Origin: Bacteroidota bacterium
GTDB taxonomy: Bacteria > Bacteroidota > Bacteroidia > 2-12-FULL-35-15
NCBI GenBank assembly: GCA_025963725.1
Contig: JAOQAE010000003.1
Location: forward strand, 310,001 to 374,000
Length of the DNA: 64,000 bases
Reading direction: 5' to 3'
The notes beneath the pieces were generated by a model. It did not search any database and was not told where the DNA came from. It worked only from the letters and a program-made list of their open reading frames with translations. This document shows positions 18,802 to 27,137 of the stretch, piece by piece (the stretch's first letter is position 1; each line of letters opens with the position of its first letter). A program made the translations under genes and the position numbers.

Positions 18802-20286
18802 ATGCAGCACAACCAACAGACCTTAGCAGAAATCCAGGATTTTAAAGGAAAATATCCGAAGCAGTTGTGGTACCTTTTCTTTTCCGAAATGTGGGAACGC
18901 TTTTCCTTTTACGGGATGCGCGGGATGCTTGTTATTTTCATGGTCGACAAGCTTCAGATGAATAAAACGGATGCGAATCTTCAATACGGGGCAACGCAGG
19001 CATTTGTTTATGCATTTACATTTATCGGCGGACTGTTTGCAGACAAGATCCTTGGCTATCGCAAATCGCTTTTCTGGGGCGGAGTGTTAATGATCGTCGG
19101 AAGCTTTATCCTGTCGCTTAACCCGCAGGAATATTTCTTCCTCGGGATCAGCTTTACGATCATCGGCTCCGGGTTTTTCAAGCCCAATATTTCCACCATG
19201 GTTGGTGCGCTTTACAGGCAGGGCGACAGCAGGACCGATGCAGGATTTTCATTATTCTATGCGGGCATCAACCTCGGTGCGCTGCTGGGAGGCTATGCCT
19301 GTATCGCCATTGCACAAAGCTATTCCTGGAAGCTCGCTTTCGGCCTTGCAGCCATTGTAATGACGATCAGCCTTGTTACCTTTATCTTCACACAACGCTC
19401 CCTTGGCCCTATCGGTTTACCACCGATCCGCTCGGAAGGCAATACCTCAAAGAACTGGTATGAATATGCGGTTTACGGCGGTTCCCTGCTGGTGATCCCG
19501 GTGATCATGACCATGGTATCCAAAACCCAGTATACCGATTGGTTCATGTACATCATCGGGCCCTGCGTACTGATCTATCTCATTTACGAAATGATGAAGT
19601 ATCCGGCAGCAGAACGAAGAAAATTACTGGCAGCCCTGATCTTCATTTTATTCTCGATCCTTTTCTGGGCGTTCTTTGAGCAAAGCGGCGGATCATTAAG
19701 CCTCTTCGCAGCCAATAACCTTCATAACACCGTGCTTGGCGTTCCTTTGAATCCGAACGGGGTGAACAATTCGGCCAACTCTTTATTCGTGATCATTTTT
19801 GCAGCGCTTGTGGGGATGGCCTGGATCTGGATGAACAAAAGAAAGATCGAGCCAAATACCATTGTAAAGTTCGGCCTCGGGTTCCTTTTCCTCGCAGGCG
19901 GCTTCTATGTTTTTTACTGGACCAAGTTTTTTGCCGATGCCAACGGGATGACCTCTCTCGACCTGTTTACCTTCGGATGGCTGGTGATCACATTCGGGGA
20001 ATTATGCCTTTCACCTATCGGAATGTCGGTGATGACCAAGCTTTCACCGCCCAAGCTCCAGGCTATGATGATGGGAATGTGGTTCCTTGCAAGCGCATAC
20101 GGACAATACTTTGCAGGGTTGCTGGGCGCCAACATCGCGGAAGCGTCGAGCAATTCCACCAACCTCGAAAGCCTTAACATTTATGCGGAGGGCTACAAGC
20201 AGCTCGGCATTTATGCGCTCATTGCGGGAGTTGTGATGATCGCCATCTCACCAATCGTTAAAAAACTGATGGGAGAAGTAAAATAA
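18802..20286 (+). CDS. POT/PTR family proton-dependent oligopeptide transporter
   Basis: A 494-residue inner-membrane MFS transporter that imports di- and tripeptides with protons. The N-terminal signature ERFSFYGMRGMLVIFM is the POT E-x-x-E-R-F-x-Y-Y-like motif region. The PTR2 signature is seen in DAGFSLFYAGINLGALLG. About 12-14 membrane segments are visible, and FWAFFEQSGGSLSLFA matches helix 7 of the family. It sits 34 bases after purT, with a near-consensus -7 box (TATCTTTC, 18774-18781) in the gap, so it may have its own promoter. The next gene, mnmH, begins one base after its stop. Confidence 0.93.
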   Translation: MQHNQQTLAEIQDFKGKYPKQLWYLFFSEMWERFSFYGMRGMLVIFMVDKLQMNKTDANLQYGATQAFVYAFTFIGGLFADKILGYRKSLFWGGVLMIVGSFILSLNPQEYFFLGISFTIIGSGFFKPNISTMVGALYRQGDSRTDAGFSLFYAGINLGALLGGYACIAIAQSYSWKLAFGLAAIVMTISLVTFIFTQRSLGPIGLPPIRSEGNTSKNWYEYAVYGGSLLVIPVIMTMVSKTQYTDWFMYIIGPCVLIYLIYEMMKYPAAERRKLLAALIFILFSILFWAFFEQSGGSLSLFAANNLHNTVLGVPLNPNGVNNSANSLFVIIFAALVGMAWIWMNKRKIEPNTIVKFGLGFLFLAGGFYVFYWTKFFADANGMTSLDLFTFGWLVITFGELCLSPIGMSVMTKLSPPKLQAMMMGMWFLASAYGQYFAGLLGANIAEASSNSTNLESLNIYAEGYKQLGIYALIAGVVMIAISPIVKKLMGEVK

Positions 20287-20287
20287 A

Positions 20288-21304
20288 TTGCCTTCGTCCG
20301 TAAACATAAATGAATTTCTAAAATTATCGGAAACACATCCGGTCATCGATGTGCGCACACCCGCCGAATTTGGGCAGGGACACATTCCCGGCGCCATCAA
20401 CATCCCGCTGTTCACGAACGAAGAGCGTAAGATCATAGGCACACTGTACAAGCAGGAAGGCAAGCAGCCTGCGATCCTCAAAGGCCTGGAGCTGGTGGGC
20501 CCCAAGCTGCACCAGTTCATTTCACAGGCGAACAGCATTCCCAATTCGGGGACACTCCTTACACATTGCTGGCGCGGCGGCATGCGCAGCGGCAGCATGG
20601 CATGGCTGTTTGAAACATACGGCTTTAAATGCATCACGCTCAAAGGCGGATATAAGAAATACAGGCATCATGTGCTGGAAAGCTTCCAGGCCCCTGTAAA
20701 TATTGTTGTGCTTGGCGGCAGAACAGGCTCGGGAAAAACATTGATCCTACAGGAGCTTGCCCGCACCGGCGAACAGGTGGTGGACCTTGAAAAGATCGCA
20801 CATCACAAAGGCTCTTCCTTCGGATCATTCGGCGAAGAAAAGCAATTGTCGCAGGAGCATTTTGAGAATGAAGTTTCATTTGCCTTCTCGAAGATCGACA
20901 ACAACAGGATCTGCTGGGTAGAGGATGAAAGCAGGAAGATCGGCATCAACATTTTACCGGATGGGCTCTGGCACCAGATGAGGGCTGCAAAGGTTGCACA
21001 TATCGAGCTCTCGCAGGAAGCACGGCTGGAGCATCTCGTTGCCGACTATGGCAAATTCACTAAGGAAGAGCTGATCACCGCCACGCAGCGCATCGGAAAA
21101 AAATTAGGCGGACAGCATGTAAAACGCGCTGTGGAAGCCATTGAAGAAGGCGACCTGAAAACAGCCTGCGCGATCACATTAGTGTATTACGACAGGTCGT
21201 ACGATTACGGATTAAGCCAGCGCCCGCAGGAAAACATTATACGGTTCCCTTTTGAGAAGCTGGATGTGGGAAGGATCGCAGAGGTAATTTCTATGTCATT
21301 CTGA
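20288..21304 (+). CDS. mnmH: tRNA 2-selenouridine synthase
   Basis: MnmH (SelU/YbbB) replaces sulfur by selenium at the wobble uridine of some tRNAs, via a geranylated intermediate, using selenophosphate. The 338-residue protein has an N-terminal rhodanese domain (DVRTPAEFGQGHIPGAINIP) with catalytic C94 in THCWRGGMRSGS. A P-loop domain carries GGRTGSGKT at 143-151. There is no in-frame ATG near the start; a TTG at 20288, one base after the upstream stop, is the likely initiator. The stop codon (21302-21304) lies inside an interspersed repeat element. selD follows downstream, and together they make a complete selenouridine pathway. No selA/selB is seen here. Confidence 0.92.
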   Translation: MPSSVNINEFLKLSETHPVIDVRTPAEFGQGHIPGAINIPLFTNEERKIIGTLYKQEGKQPAILKGLELVGPKLHQFISQANSIPNSGTLLTHCWRGGMRSGSMAWLFETYGFKCITLKGGYKKYRHHVLESFQAPVNIVVLGGRTGSGKTLILQELARTGEQVVDLEKIAHHKGSSFGSFGEEKQLSQEHFENEVSFAFSKIDNNRICWVEDESRKIGINILPDGLWHQMRAAKVAHIELSQEARLEHLVADYGKFTKEELITATQRIGKKLGGQHVKRAVEAIEEGDLKTACAITLVYYDRSYDYGLSQRPQENIIRFPFEKLDVGRIAEVISMSF

Positions 21305-21416
21305 GCCCTTCCACGATGCTCAGGACAAGCTCCACGTGTGGAACCGAAGAATCTTTTTTATATACAATTGAAATTATGGTTACCGGATGACGATGCTTCG
21401 GTTCCCTCAGCATGAC
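21295..21416. repeat. Inverted pair of GAGAT-ATGAC-type elements between mnmH and selD
   Basis: A reverse-oriented copy (21295-21353, ends GTCATTCTGAG and GAAGAATC) faces a forward copy (21389-21416, GATGCT...AGCATGAC). The first copy overlaps the end of mnmH and provides its stop codon. The second ends 9 bases before the selD start. Confidence 0.75.
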
Positions 21417-21425
21417 AGAAAAAAA

Positions 21426-22463
21426 ATGGAAGATATAAAACTCACTCAATACTCACACGGCGCAGGCTGCGGATGCAAGATAGCGCCGCATGTGCTGGAA
21501 GAAATATTAAAATCGGATTTCGCAGCGCCGCATAACAATAAGCTGATCGTTGGCAACAGCACAAAGGATGATGCTGCTGTGTACGACATCGGCAACGGGC
21601 AGGGACTGATCAGCACCACCGATTTTTTTATGCCCATCGTGGATGATGCCGCCGACTTCGGGAAGATCGCGTCTGCGAATGCCATCAGCGATGTATACGC
21701 CATGGGCGGAAAGCCGTTAATGGCCGTTGCGATCCTCGGCTGGCCTATCAATAAATTATCAACGGAGCTTGCGCGGAAAGTGATCGACGGTGCAAGAAGC
21801 ATCTGCGCGGAAGCAGGCATCCCGCTGGCCGGCGGGCACAGCATCGACAGCCCGGAACCAATTTTCGGGCTTGCCGTAACCGGGATCATTGACCTGAAAA
21901 ATCTAAAGCAGAACGATACTGCAAAAGAAGGCGACCTGCTTTATCTCACCAAGAAGATCGGCGTGGGAATTTTAACAACGGCGGAGAAAAAAGAAAAGCT
22001 CAGGGAAGATCATAAAGGCGTAGCCGCACAGCAAATGATGCTGCTGAACAAGGTCGGAGAAAAGTTCGGAAGCCTGAATTATGTGAATGCAATGACGGAT
22101 GTGACTGGCTTCGGATTATTAGGCCACCTGATCGAAATGGCGGAAGGCGCCGGATTATCTGCCGAGCTGGATTATTCAAAAGTGCCATTGATCTGCGACC
22201 TCAGCTTTTACACTTCGCAGATGTGCGTTCCCGATAACAGCTTCCGCAACTGGAGCGGCTATGATCCGAAAGTGTCGGGAATTACAGGCGATTCGCTGCT
22301 TACCCTCTGCGATCCGCAAACGAACGGCGGACTGCTTGTTACGATCAGCCCCGCTGCGAAAAATGAATTTGAACAATTGCTGGCCGCGGAAGGCTTAGAG
22401 GAATTTGCACAGCCCGTCGGCAGGATGGTGATGAAGGAAGAAAAGGTTGTGAGGATTATTTAG
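21426..22463 (+). CDS. selD: Selenide, water dikinase
   Basis: Makes selenophosphate from selenide and ATP, the selenium donor for MnmH. The ATG at 21426 gives 345 residues, matching the family (E. coli 347). The catalytic motif HGAGCGCK places C15 and K18 where E. coli has C17 and K20; this is the cysteine, not selenocysteine, form. ATP/metal motifs are visible in TTDFFMPIVDDAADFGKIASANAISDVYAMGG-type sequence, in ADFGK and in GGHSIDSPEPIFGLAV. MTDVTGFGLLGH and CDPQTNGGLL are the C-terminal AIRS signature. It follows mnmH after a repeat-filled gap; repeats also fill the gap to the convergent desulfurase. Confidence 0.96.
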   Translation: MEDIKLTQYSHGAGCGCKIAPHVLEEILKSDFAAPHNNKLIVGNSTKDDAAVYDIGNGQGLISTTDFFMPIVDDAADFGKIASANAISDVYAMGGKPLMAVAILGWPINKLSTELARKVIDGARSICAEAGIPLAGGHSIDSPEPIFGLAVTGIIDLKNLKQNDTAKEGDLLYLTKKIGVGILTTAEKKEKLREDHKGVAAQQMMLLNKVGEKFGSLNYVNAMTDVTGFGLLGHLIEMAEGAGLSAELDYSKVPLICDLSFYTSQMCVPDNSFRNWSGYDPKVSGITGDSLLTLCDPQTNGGLLVTISPAAKNEFEQLLAAEGLEEFAQPVGRMVMKEEKVVRII

Positions 22464-22482
22464 GCATGCAGCGTGACGAGGT

Positions 22483-22583
22483 CACTTCGAGTGCGGAACA
22501 AAGTGGAGCGTATCGAGAAGTAGACCATCCCCTCACACGTTCTCGATACACCCTTCCTGAAAAGGAAGGGCACTCGAACTGAC
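22483..22583. repeat. Inverted pair of TTCGAGT...TATCGAGAA repeats
   Basis: A forward copy (22483-22520, TTCGAGTGC...GTATCGAGAA) faces a reverse copy (22540-22583). The latter contains an inner hairpin CCCTTCCT/AGGAAGGG. Related forward copies lie at 52261-52303 and 56583-56626. A reverse-oriented 'gcagaggcgcagagc' type repeat follows at about 22590-22618. Confidence 0.75.
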
Positions 22584-22632
22584 AAGCGCACAAGCTCTGC
22601 GCCTCTGCGAGAAACAAACGGGTAAGATTGTG

Positions 22633-23778
22633 TTATCTCCCCAATTGCTTCACAGCATTCGTCACACTCTCTATCGTTTCAATTATTTCTTCTTCGGTTG
22701 TGTACTTTCCAAGGCTGAAGCGCACCGACGCATACGAATCCTCATCGCTTAAACCCATCGCCTTCAATACATGCGAAGGCTCCGCAACCGCCGATGTGCA
22801 AGCCGATCCCATCGCCACGGCAATGTGCGGAATCTTTCCTATCAGCGATTCCGAACGGATCCCGTGAAAGCAAATGTTGGTGGTTGTATACAGGCGGTGC
22901 CTCGTGCTTCCGTTGATGAACACCTGCGGCAGGTCGCACAGGAACTGCTCGAGGCGCGTTCTTAATTTTGAGATCCTCACGGCATCATCCCACATTTCGG
23001 CTTTCGCGATTTCACAGGCTTTTCCCAAGCCCACAATGCCCGGCACATTCAAAGTTCCCGAGCGGATGCCGCGCTCATGCCCGCCTCCATCCATTTGCGG
23101 GAACAGGCTTACACGCGGGCCTTTCCTTCTTACATACAATGCCCCAACGCCCTTCGGCCCGTAAAACTTATGCGCGCTCAGGCAGAGCAGTCCGATGTGC
23201 TCTTCCTGCACGTCGATGTTCAGCTTGCCTGCGGCCTGTGTTGCATCACAGAAGAAGATGCTTCCGTTGGCATGAGCCAGCTCCGCGATCTTTTTCACAG
23301 GCTGCATTACGCCTGTTTCATTGTTCGCATACATCACGGCAACGAGGATCGTTTCCGGGCGAAGCGCATTCTTTAATTCTTCCAGGTCGATAAGGCCTTC
23401 GCGGTTAACAGGTAAATAAGTGATCTCCGCTCCCTTTTTCTCAAGCGCCGCACAGGTATCCAGCACGGCTTTGTGCTCCGTTCTCACCGTAATGATGTGC
23501 TTTCCTTTTGTCTTGTAATTTTCCCAAACGCCCTTGATCGCGAGGTTGATCGCCTCCGTGGCGCCGGATGTGAACACAATTTCCTGGTCGAGGCAGTTGA
23601 TCAGCTCCGCCACCTGCTTCCGCGCCGTTTTTACGGCATCATCGGCCAGCCAGCCGAATCCGTGCGTGCGGCTTGCCGCATTTCCGAACGTTTCGCTGAA
23701 ATAAGGAAGCATGGCTTCCAGCACCCGTTTGTCGACAGGAGTGGTAGCATTGTAATCGAGATAGATGGGTGTTTTCAC
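22633..23778 (-). CDS. Cysteine desulfurase, IscS/NifS type
   Basis: A class V aminotransferase-fold PLP enzyme of 381 residues that takes sulfur (or selenium) from cysteine (or selenocysteine). Landmarks are YLDYNATTPVD at the N-terminus, PLP lysine K204 in SAHKFYGPKG, and active C327 in GSACTSAVAEPSHVLKAMG. This loop is the IscS/NifS (group I) type, unlike the SufS encoded next door. The start is GTG at 23778, with a -7 box ending only 5 bases upstream (probably leaderless). It is divergent from sufS and convergent with selD. Plausible roles are tRNA thiolation or selenium supply to SelD; the context suggests this but does not prove it. Confidence 0.92.
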   Translation of the reverse strand: MKTPIYLDYNATTPVDKRVLEAMLPYFSETFGNAASRTHGFGWLADDAVKTARKQVAELINCLDQEIVFTSGATEAINLAIKGVWENYKTKGKHIITVRTEHKAVLDTCAALEKKGAEITYLPVNREGLIDLEELKNALRPETILVAVMYANNETGVMQPVKKIAELAHANGSIFFCDATQAAGKLNIDVQEEHIGLLCLSAHKFYGPKGVGALYVRRKGPRVSLFPQMDGGGHERGIRSGTLNVPGIVGLGKACEIAKAEMWDDAVRISKLRTRLEQFLCDLPQVFINGSTRHRLYTTTNICFHGIRSESLIGKIPHIAVAMGSACTSAVAEPSHVLKAMGLSDEDSYASVRFSLGKYTTEEEIIETIESVTNAVKQLGR

Positions 23779-23782
23779 AGGA

Positions 23783-23790
23783 CAAAAATA
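23783..23790 (-). promoter_or_regulatory. Putative -7 box for the IscS-type gene (leaderless)
   Basis: TATTTTTG on the reverse strand matches TAnnTTTG exactly and ends 5 bases before the GTG start, so transcription would begin at or next to the start codon. Confidence 0.5.
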
Positions 23791-23865
23791 GCGAATTGAT
23801 GGCGGATAACAGAGCCCTAAACCACTTTATTTGCGGGGAAAAAGCCCCTTATTTAGATTTATTCT

Positions 23866-23873
23866 TAACTTTG
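23866..23873 (+). promoter_or_regulatory. Putative -7 box for the sufS operon
   Basis: TAACTTTG is an exact TAnnTTTG match 10 bases before the sufS ATG, giving a very short leader. A small hairpin (GGGG/CCCC around AAAAAG, 23834-23849) lies upstream. Confidence 0.5.
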
Positions 23874-23883
23874 TATCCTGATT

Positions 23884-25131
23884 ATGACCGAGGCAAAAAC
23901 CATCGATAAAACAGGCATTGATATTCAAAAGATCCGTGCCGATTTTCCCATTCTTTCCCGCAAGGTGAACGGGAAACCGCTCATTTATTTCGATAATGGC
24001 GCCACTGCCCAGAAGCCGCTTTCGGTGATCAACGCGATCGACCATTATTACAGGGAGCAGAATGCGAATATTCACCGCGGCGTCCATACCATGAGCCAGG
24101 AGATCACGGTTGCCTATGAAAATGCAAGGGCTACCGTTCAGAAACATTTGAATGCAAAGCACGCGGCTGAGATCGTTTTCACTTCCGGCACCACCGAATC
24201 CATCAACCTTGTAGCACATTCCTTCGGGAAAAAATTTGTTTCCGCCGGCGATGAAGTGATCGTAACCGCCATGGAGCACCATTCCAATATTTTACCCTGG
24301 CAGCAGCTCTGCGAAGAAAAGGGCGCGATCCTGAAGGTAGTTCCGATCAACGATGCGGGCGAGCTGATCATGGAGGAATACAAAAAGCTGCTGAATGCAA
24401 AAACAAAGATTGTTGCCGTTACACATATTTCCAACACCCTTGGAACCGTTAATCCTGTGAAGGAGATCATTGCGCTGGCACATGCACAGAACATTCCCGT
24501 GCTCGTGGATGGCGCGCAATCAGTGCCGCACATGGCAGTGGATGTGCAGGAGCTTGACGCCGACTTTTACTGCTTCAGCGGACATAAGCTTTTTGGCCCT
24601 ACCGGCGTGGGAATCCTTTACGGAAAAGAAAAGTGGCTGAATGAGCTGCCGCCATATAAGGTCGGCGGCGGAACGATCAAAACAGTAAGCTTCGAAAAAA
24701 CGGAATATGCGGATGTGCCCCTTCGCTTTGAAGCGGGAACGCCGCACATTGAAGGCGGCATCGGGCTTGCGGCTGCCATCGATTATGTGAATGCGATCGG
24801 GCTGGATCACATTGCCGCTTACGAGCAGGAGCTTTTAACGCATGCAACGGAGCAGCTGCAAAAGATCGCCGGTGTGAAGATCATCGGCACCGCTAAAAAC
24901 AAAGCGAGCGTGATCTCCTTTGTTGTGGAAGGCATTCATGCATTCGACCTCGGCACCATCCTCGACCAGCTTGGAATAGCGGTGAGAACAGGCCATCACT
25001 GCACACAGCCCTTGATGGCGCATTATTGCGTGCAGGGAACAGTGCGCGCCGCATTTGCTTTTTATAATACGAAGGAAGAGATCGATGAATTCATCAAAGG
25101 TTTGGAACGGGCGATCAATATGCTGAAATGA
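23884..25131 (+). CDS. sufS: Cysteine desulfurase SufS
   Basis: A 415-residue group II cysteine desulfurase that supplies sulfur for Fe-S clusters through SufE. It shows YFDNGATAQKP near the N-terminus and PLP lysine K235 in FSGHKLFGPTG. Catalytic C373 lies in RTGHHCTQPLM, the short loop typical of SufS. sufE begins 19 bases after its stop and a DUF59 protein follows, so this is the distal half of a SUF operon. The scaffold genes sufB, sufC and sufD are not in the window. A -7 box just upstream suggests the half-operon is transcribed by itself. Confidence 0.96.
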   Translation: MTEAKTIDKTGIDIQKIRADFPILSRKVNGKPLIYFDNGATAQKPLSVINAIDHYYREQNANIHRGVHTMSQEITVAYENARATVQKHLNAKHAAEIVFTSGTTESINLVAHSFGKKFVSAGDEVIVTAMEHHSNILPWQQLCEEKGAILKVVPINDAGELIMEEYKKLLNAKTKIVAVTHISNTLGTVNPVKEIIALAHAQNIPVLVDGAQSVPHMAVDVQELDADFYCFSGHKLFGPTGVGILYGKEKWLNELPPYKVGGGTIKTVSFEKTEYADVPLRFEAGTPHIEGGIGLAAAIDYVNAIGLDHIAAYEQELLTHATEQLQKIAGVKIIGTAKNKASVISFVVEGIHAFDLGTILDQLGIAVRTGHHCTQPLMAHYCVQGTVRAAFAFYNTKEEIDEFIKGLERAINMLK

Positions 25132-25150
25132 TCTTTAGCACGAAGAAAAA

Positions 25151-25570
25151 ATGACCATAGAGGAAACAGAAAAAGAGATCACGGAAGAGTTTGAGATGTT
25201 CGATGACTGGATGCAGAAATACGAATACCTCATCGACCTTGGAAAATCGCTCCCGGTGATCAGCGAAGAATATAAAACGGATGACAAGATCATCAAAGGC
25301 TGCCAGAGCAGGGTGTGGCTGCACTCTGAACTAAAGGACGGGAAGATTGTTTATACTGCCGACAGCGATGCGATCATCACAAAAGGAATGGTGGCGCTGA
25401 TGGTAAGGGTTTTATCGGGACACACCCCTGACGAGATCATGAATGCGAAGCTGGGATTTGTGGAGAAGATCGGGCTAACGCAGCACCTCTCTCCCACCCG
25501 CAGCAACGGCTTGCTGAGCATGATCAAACAGATGAAGCTGGACGCGCTGGCTTACAAAGCAAGAGGATAA
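25151..25570 (+). CDS. sufE: Sulfur acceptor protein SufE
   Basis: 139 residues, same size as E. coli SufE (138). The sulfur-accepting cysteine is C51 in IIKGCQSRVWL, at exactly the E. coli position. It takes persulfide sulfur from SufS and passes it to the SufBCD scaffold, and stimulates SufS. The conserved C-terminal helix reads LSPTRSNGLLSMIKQMK. It is co-transcribed with sufS. Confidence 0.95.
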   Translation: MTIEETEKEITEEFEMFDDWMQKYEYLIDLGKSLPVISEEYKTDDKIIKGCQSRVWLHSELKDGKIVYTADSDAIITKGMVALMVRVLSGHTPDEIMNAKLGFVEKIGLTQHLSPTRSNGLLSMIKQMKLDALAYKARG

Positions 25571-25617
25571 AGAACAGCCTTTTGAAATTTTTAATTTAAT
25601 TTTTGAATTCGCTATAA

Positions 25618-25947
25618 ATGCCTGCAATTATAAATACACACAATACAGAGATCACACAGCGTGTTATCGACACGATCAAAACCTGCTATGATCCCGAGAT
25701 CCCCGTTGATGTATGGGAGCTTGGGCTCATCTACGAGATCAACCTCGACGAGGAAAATAACCTCATGGTGAAAATGACGCTGACCTCTCCTTCCTGCCCT
25801 GTAGCGGAAACACTGCCCCCAGAGATCGAAGCGAAGCTCCGCGATGTGGAAGGCGTGCGCTCGGCAAAGATCGAGCTTACCTTTGAACCGCCCTGGGAAA
25901 AGGACATGATGAGCGAAGTGGCGCAGCTGGAATTAGGATTTATGTAA
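25618..25947 (+). CDS. SUF-associated DUF59/MIP18 family Fe-S assembly protein
   Basis: A 109-residue protein with the MIP18/DUF59 fold, which acts in maturation of Fe-S proteins. The core reads TCYDPEIPVDVWELGLIYEI, then MTLTSPSCPVAETLPPEIE with the single conserved Cys, and ends LTFEPPWEKDMMSEVAQLELG, all typical of SufT/PaaD-like proteins in SUF operons. It follows sufE by 47 bases on the same strand. A SufT name is possible, but this is the short Bacteroidota form, so no symbol is given. Confidence 0.92.
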   Translation: MPAIINTHNTEITQRVIDTIKTCYDPEIPVDVWELGLIYEINLDEENNLMVKMTLTSPSCPVAETLPPEIEAKLRDVEGVRSAKIELTFEPPWEKDMMSEVAQLELGFM

Positions 25948-25949
25948 AC

Positions 25950-25990
25950 ATTTTTTTCACGCAGAGGCGCAGAGCCCGCTGAGGTATCTA
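25950..25990 (+). repeat. Short interspersed 'cgcagaggcgcagag' repeat
   Basis: The intergenic stretch reads TTTCACGCAGAGGCGCAGAG then CGCTGAGG. It matches a low-complexity family also seen around 22590-22618 (reverse), 55245-55325, 56430-56565 and 58153-58180. Confidence 0.6.
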
Positions 25991-25998
25991 CTTGCAAC

Positions 25999-26523
25999 AT
26001 GAAAGCCAAACACCTGTTATTGCTGACCATCTGCCTGCTGAGTGTTTCCTCATTTTCATACAAGGCGCCAACTTCCCCCACACCCGTTACCGTTTACATC
26101 TTCCTTTCTGAAACCTGCCCTATCTGCCAGAGCTACACGCTTACGCTGAAAACACTTTATACAAAATACAGCTCCCGGTCCGTAAAATTTATTGGCGTGT
26201 TCCCGAATTATTATTCGGATGACAAAAGCCTTGCGGAGTTCAGAAAGAAATACGCGATCCCGTTTGCGCTTGTAACCGATAAGAACGGAACGCTGAGCAA
26301 GCGGCTGAAGGCAGGCATTACTCCTGAGGCATTCGTGGAAGATGATAAAAAGAACATTCTTTACAGCGGCCGGATCGACGATTCATTTTATGCATTAGGA
26401 AAGCGCCGGACCGTCATCACTACCAACGACCTTGATGAAGCCCTTAGCGCGATCACAAACGGGAAAAAAGTAGCCCGGCCCAAAACACAGGCTGTTGGCT
26501 GCATCATCACCACCTCGGAATAA
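25999..26523 (+). CDS. Exported thioredoxin-like redoxin protein
   Basis: 174 residues with an N-terminal signal peptide (about 1-22). The thioredoxin fold starts at VTVYIFLSETCPICQSY; C40 and C43 form the CPIC redox pair, and a TPEAFVEDD segment supplies the cis-proline region. A C-terminal cysteine in AVGCIIT is also seen in redoxins that accompany haem/copper monooxygenase-like proteins. It heads a three-gene set with an unknown exported protein and such a monooxygenase. It may deliver electrons or metal, or keep the partner's cysteines reduced, in the periplasm; this role is inferred from context. Confidence 0.82.
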   Translation: MKAKHLLLLTICLLSVSSFSYKAPTSPTPVTVYIFLSETCPICQSYTLTLKTLYTKYSSRSVKFIGVFPNYYSDDKSLAEFRKKYAIPFALVTDKNGTLSKRLKAGITPEAFVEDDKKNILYSGRIDDSFYALGKRRTVITTNDLDEALSAITNGKKVARPKTQAVGCIITTSE

Positions 26524-26555
26524 TTGCGTATTTTTAATTGAATAAAAAATCAGCC

Positions 26556-27137
26556 ATGAGAATCTTCCGGACCACATCAAGCATCTTCCTGATGATCGCA
26601 TTTTTTGTGATCACGTCCTCCTTCATCAAAAAGGAGGACGATAAAAAGAAAGAAGAGAAAGATCCCGAAGAGCTTTATTCCATGGGCGAGATCAAGGCAT
26701 TCTCTCCCGACAGCATCCCTTACGGCACGTATGTTTCCCTCACGAAGGAAGTGATGAACAAAAAGGAAAACCTCATCACCATGAAATCGATCAGCATCGA
26801 CCAGAAGGGCGAGACAACAGAATACAACTACACCATGAATATCAACGATCCGAAATTTGTGATCAAGGATGCGGATGGAAAATACAGCGGCGTTGGAAAG
26901 CTGCATGGCAAAAAATGGAAATGGACCAGCTGGGACTACAGCATCTACTTTAATGATCCGGCAGGCGGACGCATGGAAGCCTACAATTACTTTTCACTTG
27001 TGGGGCTTGTGGTGAACAAAGCCTTTTACGGGCCCGATGGAAAAATGGTAGTGAAATACAAGGAGCGCCACAAGGCCATCACCAAGGAACAGTTCGAGAT
27101 CCTTTACCTGCAGGTATTAAAATGCTCCGCAAAATGA
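26556..27137 (+). CDS. Exported protein of unknown function in redoxin-monooxygenase set
   Basis: 193 residues. The ATG at 26556 opens a signal peptide (hydrophobic ISSIFLMIAFFVITSS-like stretch). A very acidic/basic linker (KKEDDKKKEEKDPEE) follows, then a beta-rich domain (about 55-190) with motifs GKLHGKKWKWTSWDYSIYF and YNYFSLVGLVVNKAFYG. I do not recognise the family. Its stop overlaps the monooxygenase start (ATGA at 27134-27137), so the two are translationally coupled and probably act together. Confidence 0.75.
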   Translation: MRIFRTTSSIFLMIAFFVITSSFIKKEDDKKKEEKDPEELYSMGEIKAFSPDSIPYGTYVSLTKEVMNKKENLITMKSISIDQKGETTEYNYTMNINDPKFVIKDADGKYSGVGKLHGKKWKWTSWDYSIYFNDPAGGRMEAYNYFSLVGLVVNKAFYGPDGKMVVKYKERHKAITKEQFEILYLQVLKCSAK

